Positions 57,749 to 64,000 of a stretch of DNA of 64,000 nucleotides are shown here, piece after piece. The first letter of the stretch is position 1. Every line of letters begins with the position of its first letter. The translations under genes were made by a program, and so were the position numbers. Source of the stretch: Streptosporangium sp040640155 (GTDB taxonomy: Bacteria > Actinomycetota > Actinomycetes > Streptosporangiales > Streptosporangiaceae). The stretch spans positions 1-64,000 of the forward strand of contig NZ_JBFABE010000005.1 in the NCBI RefSeq assembly GCF_040640155.1, in the 5' to 3' direction. Below the pieces are notes generated by a model that had not been told where the DNA came from, made no database searches, and worked only from the letters and a program-made list of their open reading frames with translations.

Positions 57749-58180
57749 TCACGGGCACCGCGCCGGGGACGAGGACGGCCACCGGCTCGACGGCGCGCAG
57801 CGCGACCATGGTGGCCGTGTCCGGCGACGACACCCCGGCGAGGCAGACGTCCCCGGGGGTCGCCGCGCGCCGTACCAGCTCGGGGCGGGGCGGTAGACGT
57901 AGCCGTCGCGGACCAGGTCGCCGCGGTCGGCGAGGTACTCGATCAGGCGCTTGCGGAAGAAGTGCGGCTGCCGCTCCGGCCCGGTGGACGGCGGCGGCGC
58001 CTCCGGGTCGTGCACGGCCTCGCCCGTCGCGAACAGGTGCCGCATGGCGATGCGCGACAGCACCAGCGCGGCCTCGTACCTGATGCGTTCGAGCTTGACC
58101 GTGTACTCGGGCGTGCAGATGTCGCCGATGTCGATCGCCGCGATGTCGGCGCGCGTCGCTTCCTGGAGTGGCTGAGTCAC
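57749..58180 (-). CDS. Hypothetical protein, possible frameshift near its C-terminus
   Basis: GTG 58180 follows GGAGG and gives 143 residues. The first ~107 residues look genuine (ADIAAIDIGDICTPEYTVKL, FFRKRLIEYLADRGDLVRDGYVYRP). After GARR the frame turns Arg/Ser/Pro-rich. The neighbouring frame continues protein-like (GDVCLAGVSSPDTATMVALR, AVEPVAVLVPGAVPVTCVPR) towards the furA region, so a 1-nt shift near 57865 is likely. No family recognised. Its start overlaps the end of the fragment at 58177. Confidence 0.5.
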   Translation of the reverse strand: MTQPLQEATRADIAAIDIGDICTPEYTVKLERIRYEAALVLSRIAMRHLFATGEAVHDPEAPPPSTGPERQPHFFRKRLIEYLADRGDLVRDGYVYRPAPSWYGARRPPGTSASPGCRRRTRPPWSRCAPSSRWPSSSPARCP

Positions 58181-58400
58181 GACGTGACCTCCGTGTTTCC
58201 TGATCCGAGCCACTTCACGGCGGCGTCCCCCTCGACGACGTCCAGGATCAGGTCGCCTCCCGGCGGAAGCAGCGGCACGCATCTGCGGCCGGGGCCGTAC
58301 GCTCCGTCCGGCCGCTCGGCCGTGTAGAAGCTCTCATGCCCGAAGTCCCCCAGCCCTTCCTCGGAGGCGCCATCGGGGTCCGGGGCGCGCGCGGATCCCC
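58177..58400 (-). pseudogene. 3' fragment of a hypothetical gene
   Basis: About 70 codons (EEGLGDFGHESFYTAERPDG, VPLLPPGGDLILDVVEGDAA, then VKWLGSGNTEVTS and stop) have coding character and overlap the next GTG by four bases. No start codon with a ribosome-binding site exists upstream in frame, and the preceding DNA is Arg/Pro nonsense. Confidence 0.4.
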
Positions 58401-58478
58401 TCCCCCGGAAAAGAGGCAGCCCCGGACCGGCAGGTGGAACAGGGTGTCCGCCCGCCGGAGTCGTCCGCTTCCGGTTCG

Positions 58479-59141
58479 TCAGGAGGCGGGTCCACGCCGT
58501 CCGGGTGAAGATCGCCGGCGCCGTCCGGACGGCAGTCCGCCCACCGGCGCGACGGTGTGCGTCCCGTCGCCCGTGCAGCGCCACACGGCGATGCCGTCCT
58601 CCGGTTCGGCGCGCAGGCCCCGATCGTGCACGGGACAGACGGGCCACGTCCTCCAGATCGCCTCCATGACCACTTCCTGGGTGGCGTCGGCCACGCCCCA
58701 GAGCGCATCGGCACCGGGGCCGAGGCCGTTGCCCTGGCAGATGCCCTGGAACTCCACCCATGCCGCGCCCATGGGGTCCCAGTCAGGGACGATCATCCGA
58801 AGCGTCCCGGTGATCCCCGCGGCGCGGACGTCGCGCTCCACGACCTTCAACGCCTCCTCCAGCGATGTCAGCAGGCCAGGTTCCAGGGCGAAGGTCGGCC
58901 GGAACCCGATCCCCTCGAGAAGGGTCTCGCCCAGCCGGACCAGGTCGGCGTCCGTCAACCCGGCGGCGGGGCGTTCGAGGAGCTCCCGCGTGACAGGAGT
59001 GGACACGCCCCACTCCTCCATCAGGCAGGCCAGCTCGACGAGAGGTTCGGCGTCAAGACCACCGCCGCGCAACGCCGTGTGGACGCGGGCACTCAACTCG
59101 CCGACGGCCCGATCGGGTTCACCGGTCGTTCCGTCCCTCAT
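58479..59141 (-). CDS. Hypothetical protein
   Basis: A 220-residue acidic, helical protein from ATG 59141 (LVELACLMEEWGVSTPVTRE, LARLGETLLEGIG-like VRLGETLLEGIGFRP, MIVPDWDPMGAAWVEFQGIC, WPVCPVHDRGLRAEPEDGIAVWRCTGDGTH). The W-P-x-C-P-x-H-x-x-G-L ... W-x-C-x-x-D/G-x-x-H pattern looks like a small zinc ribbon seen in many actinobacterial hypothetical proteins. It overlaps the tiny membrane-protein gene by 23 bp. No function known. Confidence 0.6.
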   Translation of the reverse strand: MRDGTTGEPDRAVGELSARVHTALRGGGLDAEPLVELACLMEEWGVSTPVTRELLERPAAGLTDADLVRLGETLLEGIGFRPTFALEPGLLTSLEEALKVVERDVRAAGITGTLRMIVPDWDPMGAAWVEFQGICQGNGLGPGADALWGVADATQEVVMEAIWRTWPVCPVHDRGLRAEPEDGIAVWRCTGDGTHTVAPVGGLPSGRRRRSSPGRRGPAS

Positions 59142-59277
59142 CGCCTCGGTGCCCTCGGCTTCGCCGCTCGTGCTTGAGAGCCAGTCGTACGGCTCCGTAG
59201 ATGATGAGGAACAGAATCATTCCGACCATCAGCCAGAAGACCGCCAAGGTGATCCACCCCGTCGCTCCGATATACAT
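59119..59277 (-). CDS. 52-residue single-pass membrane protein
   Basis: ATG 59277 has GAGGGTGA just upstream. The product has one strong helix (GWITLAVFWLMVGMILFLII, residues 7-26) and a basic hydrophilic tail (RLALKHERRSRGHRGDEGR). Its 3' end overlaps the start of the next hypothetical gene, so the two are probably coupled. Too short for standard gene calling. Confidence 0.55.
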   Translation of the reverse strand: MYIGATGWITLAVFWLMVGMILFLIIYGAVRLALKHERRSRGHRGDEGRNDR

Positions 59278-59457
59278 TCACCCTCGCCTTTCTTGCCGGT
59301 TCGGTCGTTTCATGGGTTATGCCACATATTGGCCTCATGATCCACACGAGGGTAGCCGATCGCCGCGCGGAAGCGGAGCGACCGACGGCCCCGTACCGCG
59401 GCCCTCCGCCCGGGCTGTCGAGTTGCCTTCCCTGCCCCGGCGCATGACCATGGAGAA

Positions 59458-59736
59458 ATGCGGGACGACCCGATATTCGAATCCATCCACCGAATGATCG
59501 AGCTCCGCGACCCCGAAGGGTTGCTGAAAGCCGGTGCGCCCGACGACGAGTACGAACCCGAGGTGAAGGACCTGGCCGCTCTGGTTCGAGGAGAGAACGT
59601 CATCACCGCCGAGTCCGTCGCCGCGGTCTTCGATCACTGGTTCGGTGAGACGTCGACGTGGACGACCCGGTGTCCGGGCGAGGTGAGCCAGGTCGCCGCC
59701 GAACTGGAGGCGATGCGCTCCAGGCTCCGGAGGTAG
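59458..59736 (+). CDS. Small acidic hypothetical protein
   Basis: The 92-residue protein (MRDDPIFESIHRMIELRDPE, GAPDDEYEPEVKDLAALVRG, VAAVFDHWFGET) is acidic and helical. It resembles the short DUF1871-like family of proteins often found next to Rhs/SMI1-type genes, but the match is weak. It stands alone; no clear ribosome-binding site beyond GGAGAA. Confidence 0.55.
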   Translation: MRDDPIFESIHRMIELRDPEGLLKAGAPDDEYEPEVKDLAALVRGENVITAESVAAVFDHWFGETSTWTTRCPGEVSQVAAELEAMRSRLRR

Positions 59737-59769
59737 GGGCCGGCCGCCCCGATCCTCTGTGGTCCCGGC

Positions 59770-60100
59770 CGGCGTGCCGGGACGTACGGCACCGCGGGCG
59801 CACGGTCGCGAGCGCGACGAGGATGCCGGCGACCGCCACGGCGAACAGGGCCCAGTGACCGGCCACGAAGAGCGGGTCCCGCGCCAGGAGCCGCTCTCGC
59901 AGCTCGGGCGGGAGCGGGTCCTTGTCCGCCAGGGCGTTCGCCCCCAGCGCCTGCGCCGGCTTCATCAGGCCGTAGGCGCAGGTACACACGCAGACGGCGT
60001 ACGCCGCGTACGCGGTCGGCTCCCGACGCGTCCGAAGGCGGCACCCGGAAACCGTTCGGCTTCCCGGGGGCGGCTTCGCCGGCACGACGGATGTCCGCAT
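59770..60100 (-). pseudogene. Possible decayed small membrane-protein gene
   Basis: Minus-strand codons give EPTAYAAYAVCVCTCAYGLM, ALADKDPLPPELRERLLARD and FVAGHWALFAVAVAGILVAL, that is, two hydrophobic segments with a charged loop, then out-of-family sequence. The pattern looks like the N-terminus of an actinobacterial four-helix hypothetical protein whose 3' part is lost. Confidence 0.35.
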
Positions 60101-60350
60101 GAAGCCTTCAGTCTTTCCGTGGCGAATGCTTTGTCCGTTACCCAGCGTTTCTTTCCCCGCGAACCCGGATCTCATGGAGAATGAGCCGGCAGGCCGGGCG
60201 AAAGGGTCGCACCGGACAGGCCGTCCGGAATGATCCGGGCCGGATGGAACCGTTGACGTACGCGGGCGTGTTCCTCAAGGCGCGTCGGGAGACGGATGGC
60301 GACGGTATCCGTTCCACCGGCACATCGAGGAATGCGAGGGATGGTCTCCG

Positions 60351-61250
60351 ATGAAGTGGCCGGTCGGCGGGTGGGGGCCGGCGCGTACGTCGGCGGCGGC
60401 TTTCACCGTCATGGCCGTGCTGGGCGGAACGATATTCCACCTGTCGAGGCACGCATCGAACACGGAGCCGATGGACTGCGCCCGATTCAGCCGGGTCGTC
60501 CTGATGGGGTTCGCCGTCGCGAACCCCGACCAGAGCATGGGATTCACTCTCGTCCCCGACGACGAATGCAGGCCGCACCCCGATCACGACGGCAGGATTC
60601 CGCCGTTCGACGGCTCCCTGAGGGTCCCCCTGGGACATCGCATGCGGGCCGGCAAGGATCTCGGGGAACAGCGCGTCCCGCCGGCGGAATTCCGGCAGGA
60701 CCCCTCCGGGGAGATCCATCTCCCCGTACCCCGGCCGTGGCGTCTGACGGAGGCGATGTTCTCGTTCGGGAGCGGGGACCCGAAGGCGACGGGTCTGCTG
60801 AGGCTCGGCGTGCCGAGGAGACTGAACCGGCATCGGGCCGTCGTTCACGCGGTCGTCGCCTTGAAGCGCCCCCTGCGCGAGGAGGAGGTCAACGACCTGC
60901 ACGCCATCGGACTCGACGAGGTGCTCCTGCTCTCGCCCGGCCAGGACGGGAAACCCTTCGGCTGGCCCTTCGCCTATCCCGGCCTCGTCGGCGGATTCGA
61001 CGCCTTCGGAAGTCCGGGGAGCACTTCCAGGACGGCGGAGTTCAGGCGATGGGTGTCACTGCTGCAACCCCAGGACGCGCCCGCCCTGAAGCGGCTCGGC
61101 CTCGATCTGCCGGAACTGCGGAGACGCGCCGGAGAAGGCCTCGTCCACGGCTTCACCGTCATCAGCTCGCCGGGCGTCCTGGAGCACATGGCCAAGAATC
61201 CGAAGGCCCGCTCGGTGAGCCTCGTGGACGTCGTCCCGGAGATCCGATGA
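60351..61250 (+). CDS. Hypothetical exported or membrane-anchored protein
   Basis: The 299-residue protein starts at ATG 60351. A basic start and one hydrophobic segment (~13-31, SAAAFTVMAVLGGTIFHL) suggest an uncleaved signal anchor. The outer part has repeated short patterns (FDGSLRVPLGHRM, AVVHAVVALKRPLREEEVND, FDAFGSPGSTSRTAEFRRWV, FTVISSPGVLEHMAKNP) but no domain I can name. It is followed by the merR gene on the same strand with 77 bp between. Confidence 0.6.
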   Translation: MKWPVGGWGPARTSAAAFTVMAVLGGTIFHLSRHASNTEPMDCARFSRVVLMGFAVANPDQSMGFTLVPDDECRPHPDHDGRIPPFDGSLRVPLGHRMRAGKDLGEQRVPPAEFRQDPSGEIHLPVPRPWRLTEAMFSFGSGDPKATGLLRLGVPRRLNRHRAVVHAVVALKRPLREEEVNDLHAIGLDEVLLLSPGQDGKPFGWPFAYPGLVGGFDAFGSPGSTSRTAEFRRWVSLLQPQDAPALKRLGLDLPELRRRAGEGLVHGFTVISSPGVLEHMAKNPKARSVSLVDVVPEIR

Positions 61251-61293
61251 CGGTCCCTCCTCCCTTCCTCCCGGGCCCGCCGGAACGGCCGGC

Positions 61294-61324
61294 TTGACTC
61301 TCCAGTGACTGGAAGGTCGATGCT
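61294..61324 (+). promoter_or_regulatory. MerR-type promoter with 19-bp spacer and central dyad
   Basis: TTGACT (61294-61299), a 19-bp spacer and GATGCT (61319-61324) enclose CCAGT-G-ACTGG (61302-61312). Overlong spacing with a dyad between the boxes is the hallmark of MerR-activated promoters. The MerR gene starts at or beside the predicted transcription start, so the transcript is leaderless. Confidence 0.75.
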
Positions 61325-61327
61325 GCA

Positions 61328-62248
61328 GTGGTGAACGACCGCGACGACCTGCTCACCATCGGGCAACTCGCCGATCGCACGGGCATGCCGGTACGGACGA
61401 TCCGCTTCTGGTCCGACGCCGGCGTGATTCCGCCGACGGGCCGGTCGGCCGGCGGCTACCGCCTGTACGACGCGGAGGCCGCCGTCCGGCTCGACCTGGT
61501 GCGGACGCTCCGCGACCTGGGGCTGGACCTCGCCACGGTCCGGAAGGTCCTGGCCAGACAGTGCACGGTGGCCGAGGTGGCGCGGGAGCACGTGCGGGCG
61601 CTGGACACCCAGATCCGTTCCCTCCAGCTGCGCCGGGCGGTGCTGCGGTCGGTCACCCGTCGGGAAAGCACGAACGAGGAGATGATTCTCATGAACAGGA
61701 TGGCACGCCTCTCCGCTCGCGAACGGCAGCGGATGATCGACGACTTCGTCGACCGCACGTTCGACGGCACGGACGCGCAGGCGCCGGGAGCGCACATCGC
61801 GACCCTGATGCGCGGACTTCCGGCGGATCCGCCGGACGACCCCACTCCGGAACAGGCGGAGGCCTGGCTGGAGCTCGCCGACCTCGTGGCCGACCCCGAT
61901 TTCCAGGAGAGCGCACGCCGGATGGCGGTGGCCGGCAGCGCGCCCGAGAACGCGTCCGGACCGCAGCCCTTCGACTTCGCCGCGGTCCTGGAGCACGCCG
62001 GGAGCGCCGTGGCCGCCGGGGTCGCCCCCGGGTCGGCCGAGGCCAGGGCGGTCGTGGACCGGATCGTGGACCCGGCGCTGCCCGCCGGGGACCGTCGCCG
62101 GGCGGCCGACGAGACGGAGACGTTCACCGACCGGCGGGTGGAGCGGTACTGGCAGCTCATGGGGGTGCTCAACGGCAACGCGCCGTTCACGCCCGTCGCG
62201 CACGTCTTCGAGTGGTTCATCGCCGCGCTGCGCGCGTCCGCGCACTGA
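61328..62248 (+). CDS. MerR-family transcriptional regulator with a long C-terminal sensor domain
   Basis: The 306-residue protein starts at GTG 61328 or 61331. The winged HTH (residues ~8-75) has LTIGQLADRTGMPVRTIRFW, SAGGYRLYDAEAAVRL and a dimer helix to ~125. The remaining ~180 residues (ERQRMIDDFVDRTFDG, AEAWLELADLVADPDFQESA, FTDRRVERYWQLMGVLNGN) form a helical domain as in TipA-like multidrug-sensing MerR proteins. It probably activates its own promoter upon ligand binding. No target efflux gene is next to it. Confidence 0.85.
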   Translation: MVNDRDDLLTIGQLADRTGMPVRTIRFWSDAGVIPPTGRSAGGYRLYDAEAAVRLDLVRTLRDLGLDLATVRKVLARQCTVAEVAREHVRALDTQIRSLQLRRAVLRSVTRRESTNEEMILMNRMARLSARERQRMIDDFVDRTFDGTDAQAPGAHIATLMRGLPADPPDDPTPEQAEAWLELADLVADPDFQESARRMAVAGSAPENASGPQPFDFAAVLEHAGSAVAAGVAPGSAEARAVVDRIVDPALPAGDRRRAADETETFTDRRVERYWQLMGVLNGNAPFTPVAHVFEWFIAALRASAH

Positions 62249-62329
62249 CCGGGAGCGCCGACCCGCCCGCGCGTCACGCACCCCTGTCCCGGCGGACGGC
62301 GGCCGGGCCGGGACAGGCCCGGTGAGCGC

Positions 62330-64000
62330 TCACCGCCTGGGAGGTCTGCGGTACGTGACCGGCCTGTCCCCCTTGCCGGGGAATGCCATGATCAGCAGAC
62401 GCTGGCCGCCCCGCTGCTGTCCCTTCCACGCGAACCAGTCGTGGTGCACGCGGATCCGGTAGTGCCCCGCACGGCCGTCGAGCGACAGGTCGGGAAGGGC
62501 GGTGCCGCTCAGGTCGTCCCCGAGCACGATCTGGCCGGTGGGGCTGCGGTAGCCGACCTCGGCGACGTGGTCCCAGCCCCTGGTCTCCACCGGCGGGCGG
62601 CGGGTGTAGGTCTCCAGCGTGACGCAGAGGCCGAAGTCGGCCTGGGTGTCGACCATCAGGTGACCCGGGAGGGCGGCCACCAGGCCGTCCTTCTGGACCC
62701 GTTCGAGCAGGCCGTCCTCGAACGGGTCCCCGCCGTCCCCGCCGTCCTCGCCGTCCCCGGTCGGCTCGTACGCCTCCAGTATCCCGTAGTCCGTCCACTG
62801 GGGTTCCTTGACGCGGGTCGCCTTGGCCGGCCTGACGAGCGGGCGGTGGCGCGGGCGCGAGTCGCACATGCGCCGCGCGTCGTCCTCCCACTCCTGGTCC
62901 TGTTGGCTCTGTTCGGCGGCCGTGGCCTTGACCACGGCGGCGGCGCCGGGGCAGATCTCCGCGAGCGGGTAGGTCAGGTGGTCGCGCTCGAGCCCCTCCG
63001 TCGCCCGGAGGCGGGCGACCTCCCGGGGATCGTCGCGGGTGTAGACGCCGCACATCCAGCGGGCGCGGGCGAGGATCACGGAGTCGGGCGCGGTGCCGGA
63101 GAACTTGATCACGTTCCCCTGCCGGAGGGAGCACACGAGTCGCTGGTCCCGGGTGAGCCCGGATCTCTCGGGCTCATCCCCCCACGATTCGTCCGGGGCG
63201 CAGTCCTCGGCCGTGGTGACCGGGCTGGGGGGCTGGTCGGCCGCGGTCACGAACCCGAGCACGACCAGCGAGGCGAGGGCGGTCGCCAGCACGTGGCGGC
63301 GTGGGCGCCGGGTGGGCGGGGTCGGGTACAGGAACAGCAGGAGCACGGCGGGGACGAGCAGGGCCGCGCTGTACCACAGCGGTGAGATACCGAAGAAGAC
63401 CTCACCGTCCCTCCCCGGGGTGAACATCTCCCCCGGGTAGATCTGCGTGCCCTCGTAGGGGAACGCGTCGAACTCCCCCGACGCGGGCGCCGCGGTGACC
63501 GCGCTGACGAGGCCCACGGCCGCGGCGGTGATCAGCGTCTGTGTCGTGAGCCGCACGGCGCGGCGGGTCCGGCGCAGGACGGCGACCAGGATCAGCAGGG
63601 CGGGTCCGCCGACGCCGACGAGGGCGTCCAGGAAGAACCATGTCAGGGCATTGCCGCTGCCCCCCTCCACGCGGACGAACTGCTCGATCACGCCCCTGGG
63701 GCCGATCCAGAGGTACCTGCCGTGCGCGAGGTTGACGGCGGCGGGGATCAGCGGGAGCAGGACCGCCACGGCGGGCAGCGGCCACCACCGGGCCGCCGGC
63801 CGTACCGGCTCCCGCTCCGGGAACGGTCGCGGAAGGGGGTTCGCCAGTTCGTGGGCGGTCCTGGCGTACCACACCAGCCCGAAGACGCTGACGGCGCCGA
63901 GGAGGGAGTAGACGGTGGGCATGTGGGGGAACCCGCCACCCCCGAAGGTGACCATCCCCCTGGGCTGGAGGAGGGACAGCACCTGCGCGACGACGCCCGC
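62330..64000 (-). CDS. Multi-pass membrane protein with C-terminal soluble domain, 5' end outside window
   Basis: The frame is open to the right edge, and the residues encoded there (AGVVAQVLSLLQPRG) are membrane-like, so the true start lies beyond 64000. The visible ~555 residues have about six membrane helices in the first half and a large hydrophilic C-terminal half. That half has an acidic repeat (DGEDGGDGGD) and a beta-rich end (GHYRIRVHHDWFAWKGQQRGGQRLLIMAFPG). I do not recognise the family. Confidence 0.6.
   Translation of the reverse strand, partial: AGVVAQVLSLLQPRGMVTFGGGGFPHMPTVYSLLGAVSVFGLVWYARTAHELANPLPRPFPEREPVRPAARWWPLPAVAVLLPLIPAAVNLAHGRYLWIGPRGVIEQFVRVEGGSGNALTWFFLDALVGVGGPALLILVAVLRRTRRAVRLTTQTLITAAAVGLVSAVTAAPASGEFDAFPYEGTQIYPGEMFTPGRDGEVFFGISPLWYSAALLVPAVLLLFLYPTPPTRRPRRHVLATALASLVVLGFVTAADQPPSPVTTAEDCAPDESWGDEPERSGLTRDQRLVCSLRQGNVIKFSGTAPDSVILARARWMCGVYTRDDPREVARLRATEGLERDHLTYPLAEICPGAAAVVKATAAEQSQQDQEWEDDARRMCDSRPRHRPLVRPAKATRVKEPQWTDYGILEAYEPTGDGEDGGDGGDPFEDGLLERVQKDGLVAALPGHLMVDTQADFGLCVTLETYTRRPPVETRGWDHVAEVGYRSPTGQIVLGDDLSGTALPDLSLDGRAGHYRIRVHHDWFAWKGQQRGGQRLLIMAFPGKGDRPVTYRRPPRR

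Overview
The window is high-GC (about 70%) actinomycete DNA with frequent GTG/TTG starts, leaderless promoters, many two-component systems and ABC exporters. The gene families fit a filamentous actinomycete, probably Streptosporangiales; that placement is inference from gene content, not from a marker gene.

Bases 1 to about 9475 are the right part of an actinomycete integrative and conjugative element (AICE). It carries a pentapeptide-repeat membrane protein, a Pra-like activator, a TraB/FtsK-type DNA translocase, a RepSA-type replication initiator, several small membrane proteins and, last, a large serine integrase. The element ends inside the P-loop codons of an ABC-transporter ATPase gene, so the chromosomal ATPase lacks its first ~45 codons and its left half must lie beyond the left edge.

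From 9.5 to 30.5 kb is chromosomal accessory sequence. It holds the damaged ABC exporter with its OmpR-type two-component system, a small secreted protein, a secreted family-11 rhamnogalacturonan lyase under a LacI-type operator, a DrrAB-like exporter co-transcribed with a NarL-type two-component pair, a MarR/MMPL divergon, a BtrH-like protein, a serine hydrolase, a two-component locus collapsed by deletion into a kinase/regulator chimera, an Lnt/nitrilase-like membrane protein, and a large protein with an Mrr-N-like winged helix and a HEPN RNase motif (candidate defence protein).

From 30.5 to 33.9 kb is a gene graveyard: two barstar remnants, an alpha/beta-hydrolase fragment, a broken PaaX-type regulator, a broken Phd/VapC toxin-antitoxin pair and a tyrosine-integrase tail. 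A tRNA Glu-Asp-Phe operon with its terminator follows. Then come core-like genes (metallophosphoesterase, zincin-like metallopeptidase, MFS, PspC, glutaryl-CoA-type dehydrogenase, DnaQ-like exonuclease) and tRNA-Lys.

The most interesting locus is 40.9-52.9 kb, a compact ten-gene divergon that looks like an undescribed RiPP (ribosomally made, modified peptide) pathway. A 39-residue precursor-like peptide ending in Cys heads an overlapping operon of a JmjC/cupin oxygenase, a signal-less oligopeptide-binding-protein-like protein, an E1/ThiF-like adenylating enzyme, an ATPase-acetyltransferase fusion, a TldD-type metallopeptidase and an ABC-F protein. On the other strand are a FAD oxidoreductase, an MFS transporter and a TPR protein. 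A hairpin between precursor and first enzyme hides the enzyme's ribosome-binding site. No YcaO, radical SAM or lanthionine synthetase is present.

The last 11 kb holds a small conserved protein, a secreted CBM2 protein, katG with its Fur-family regulator, several hypothetical proteins, a self-regulating MerR gene with a classic 19-bp-spaced promoter, and a multi-pass membrane protein running off the right edge.
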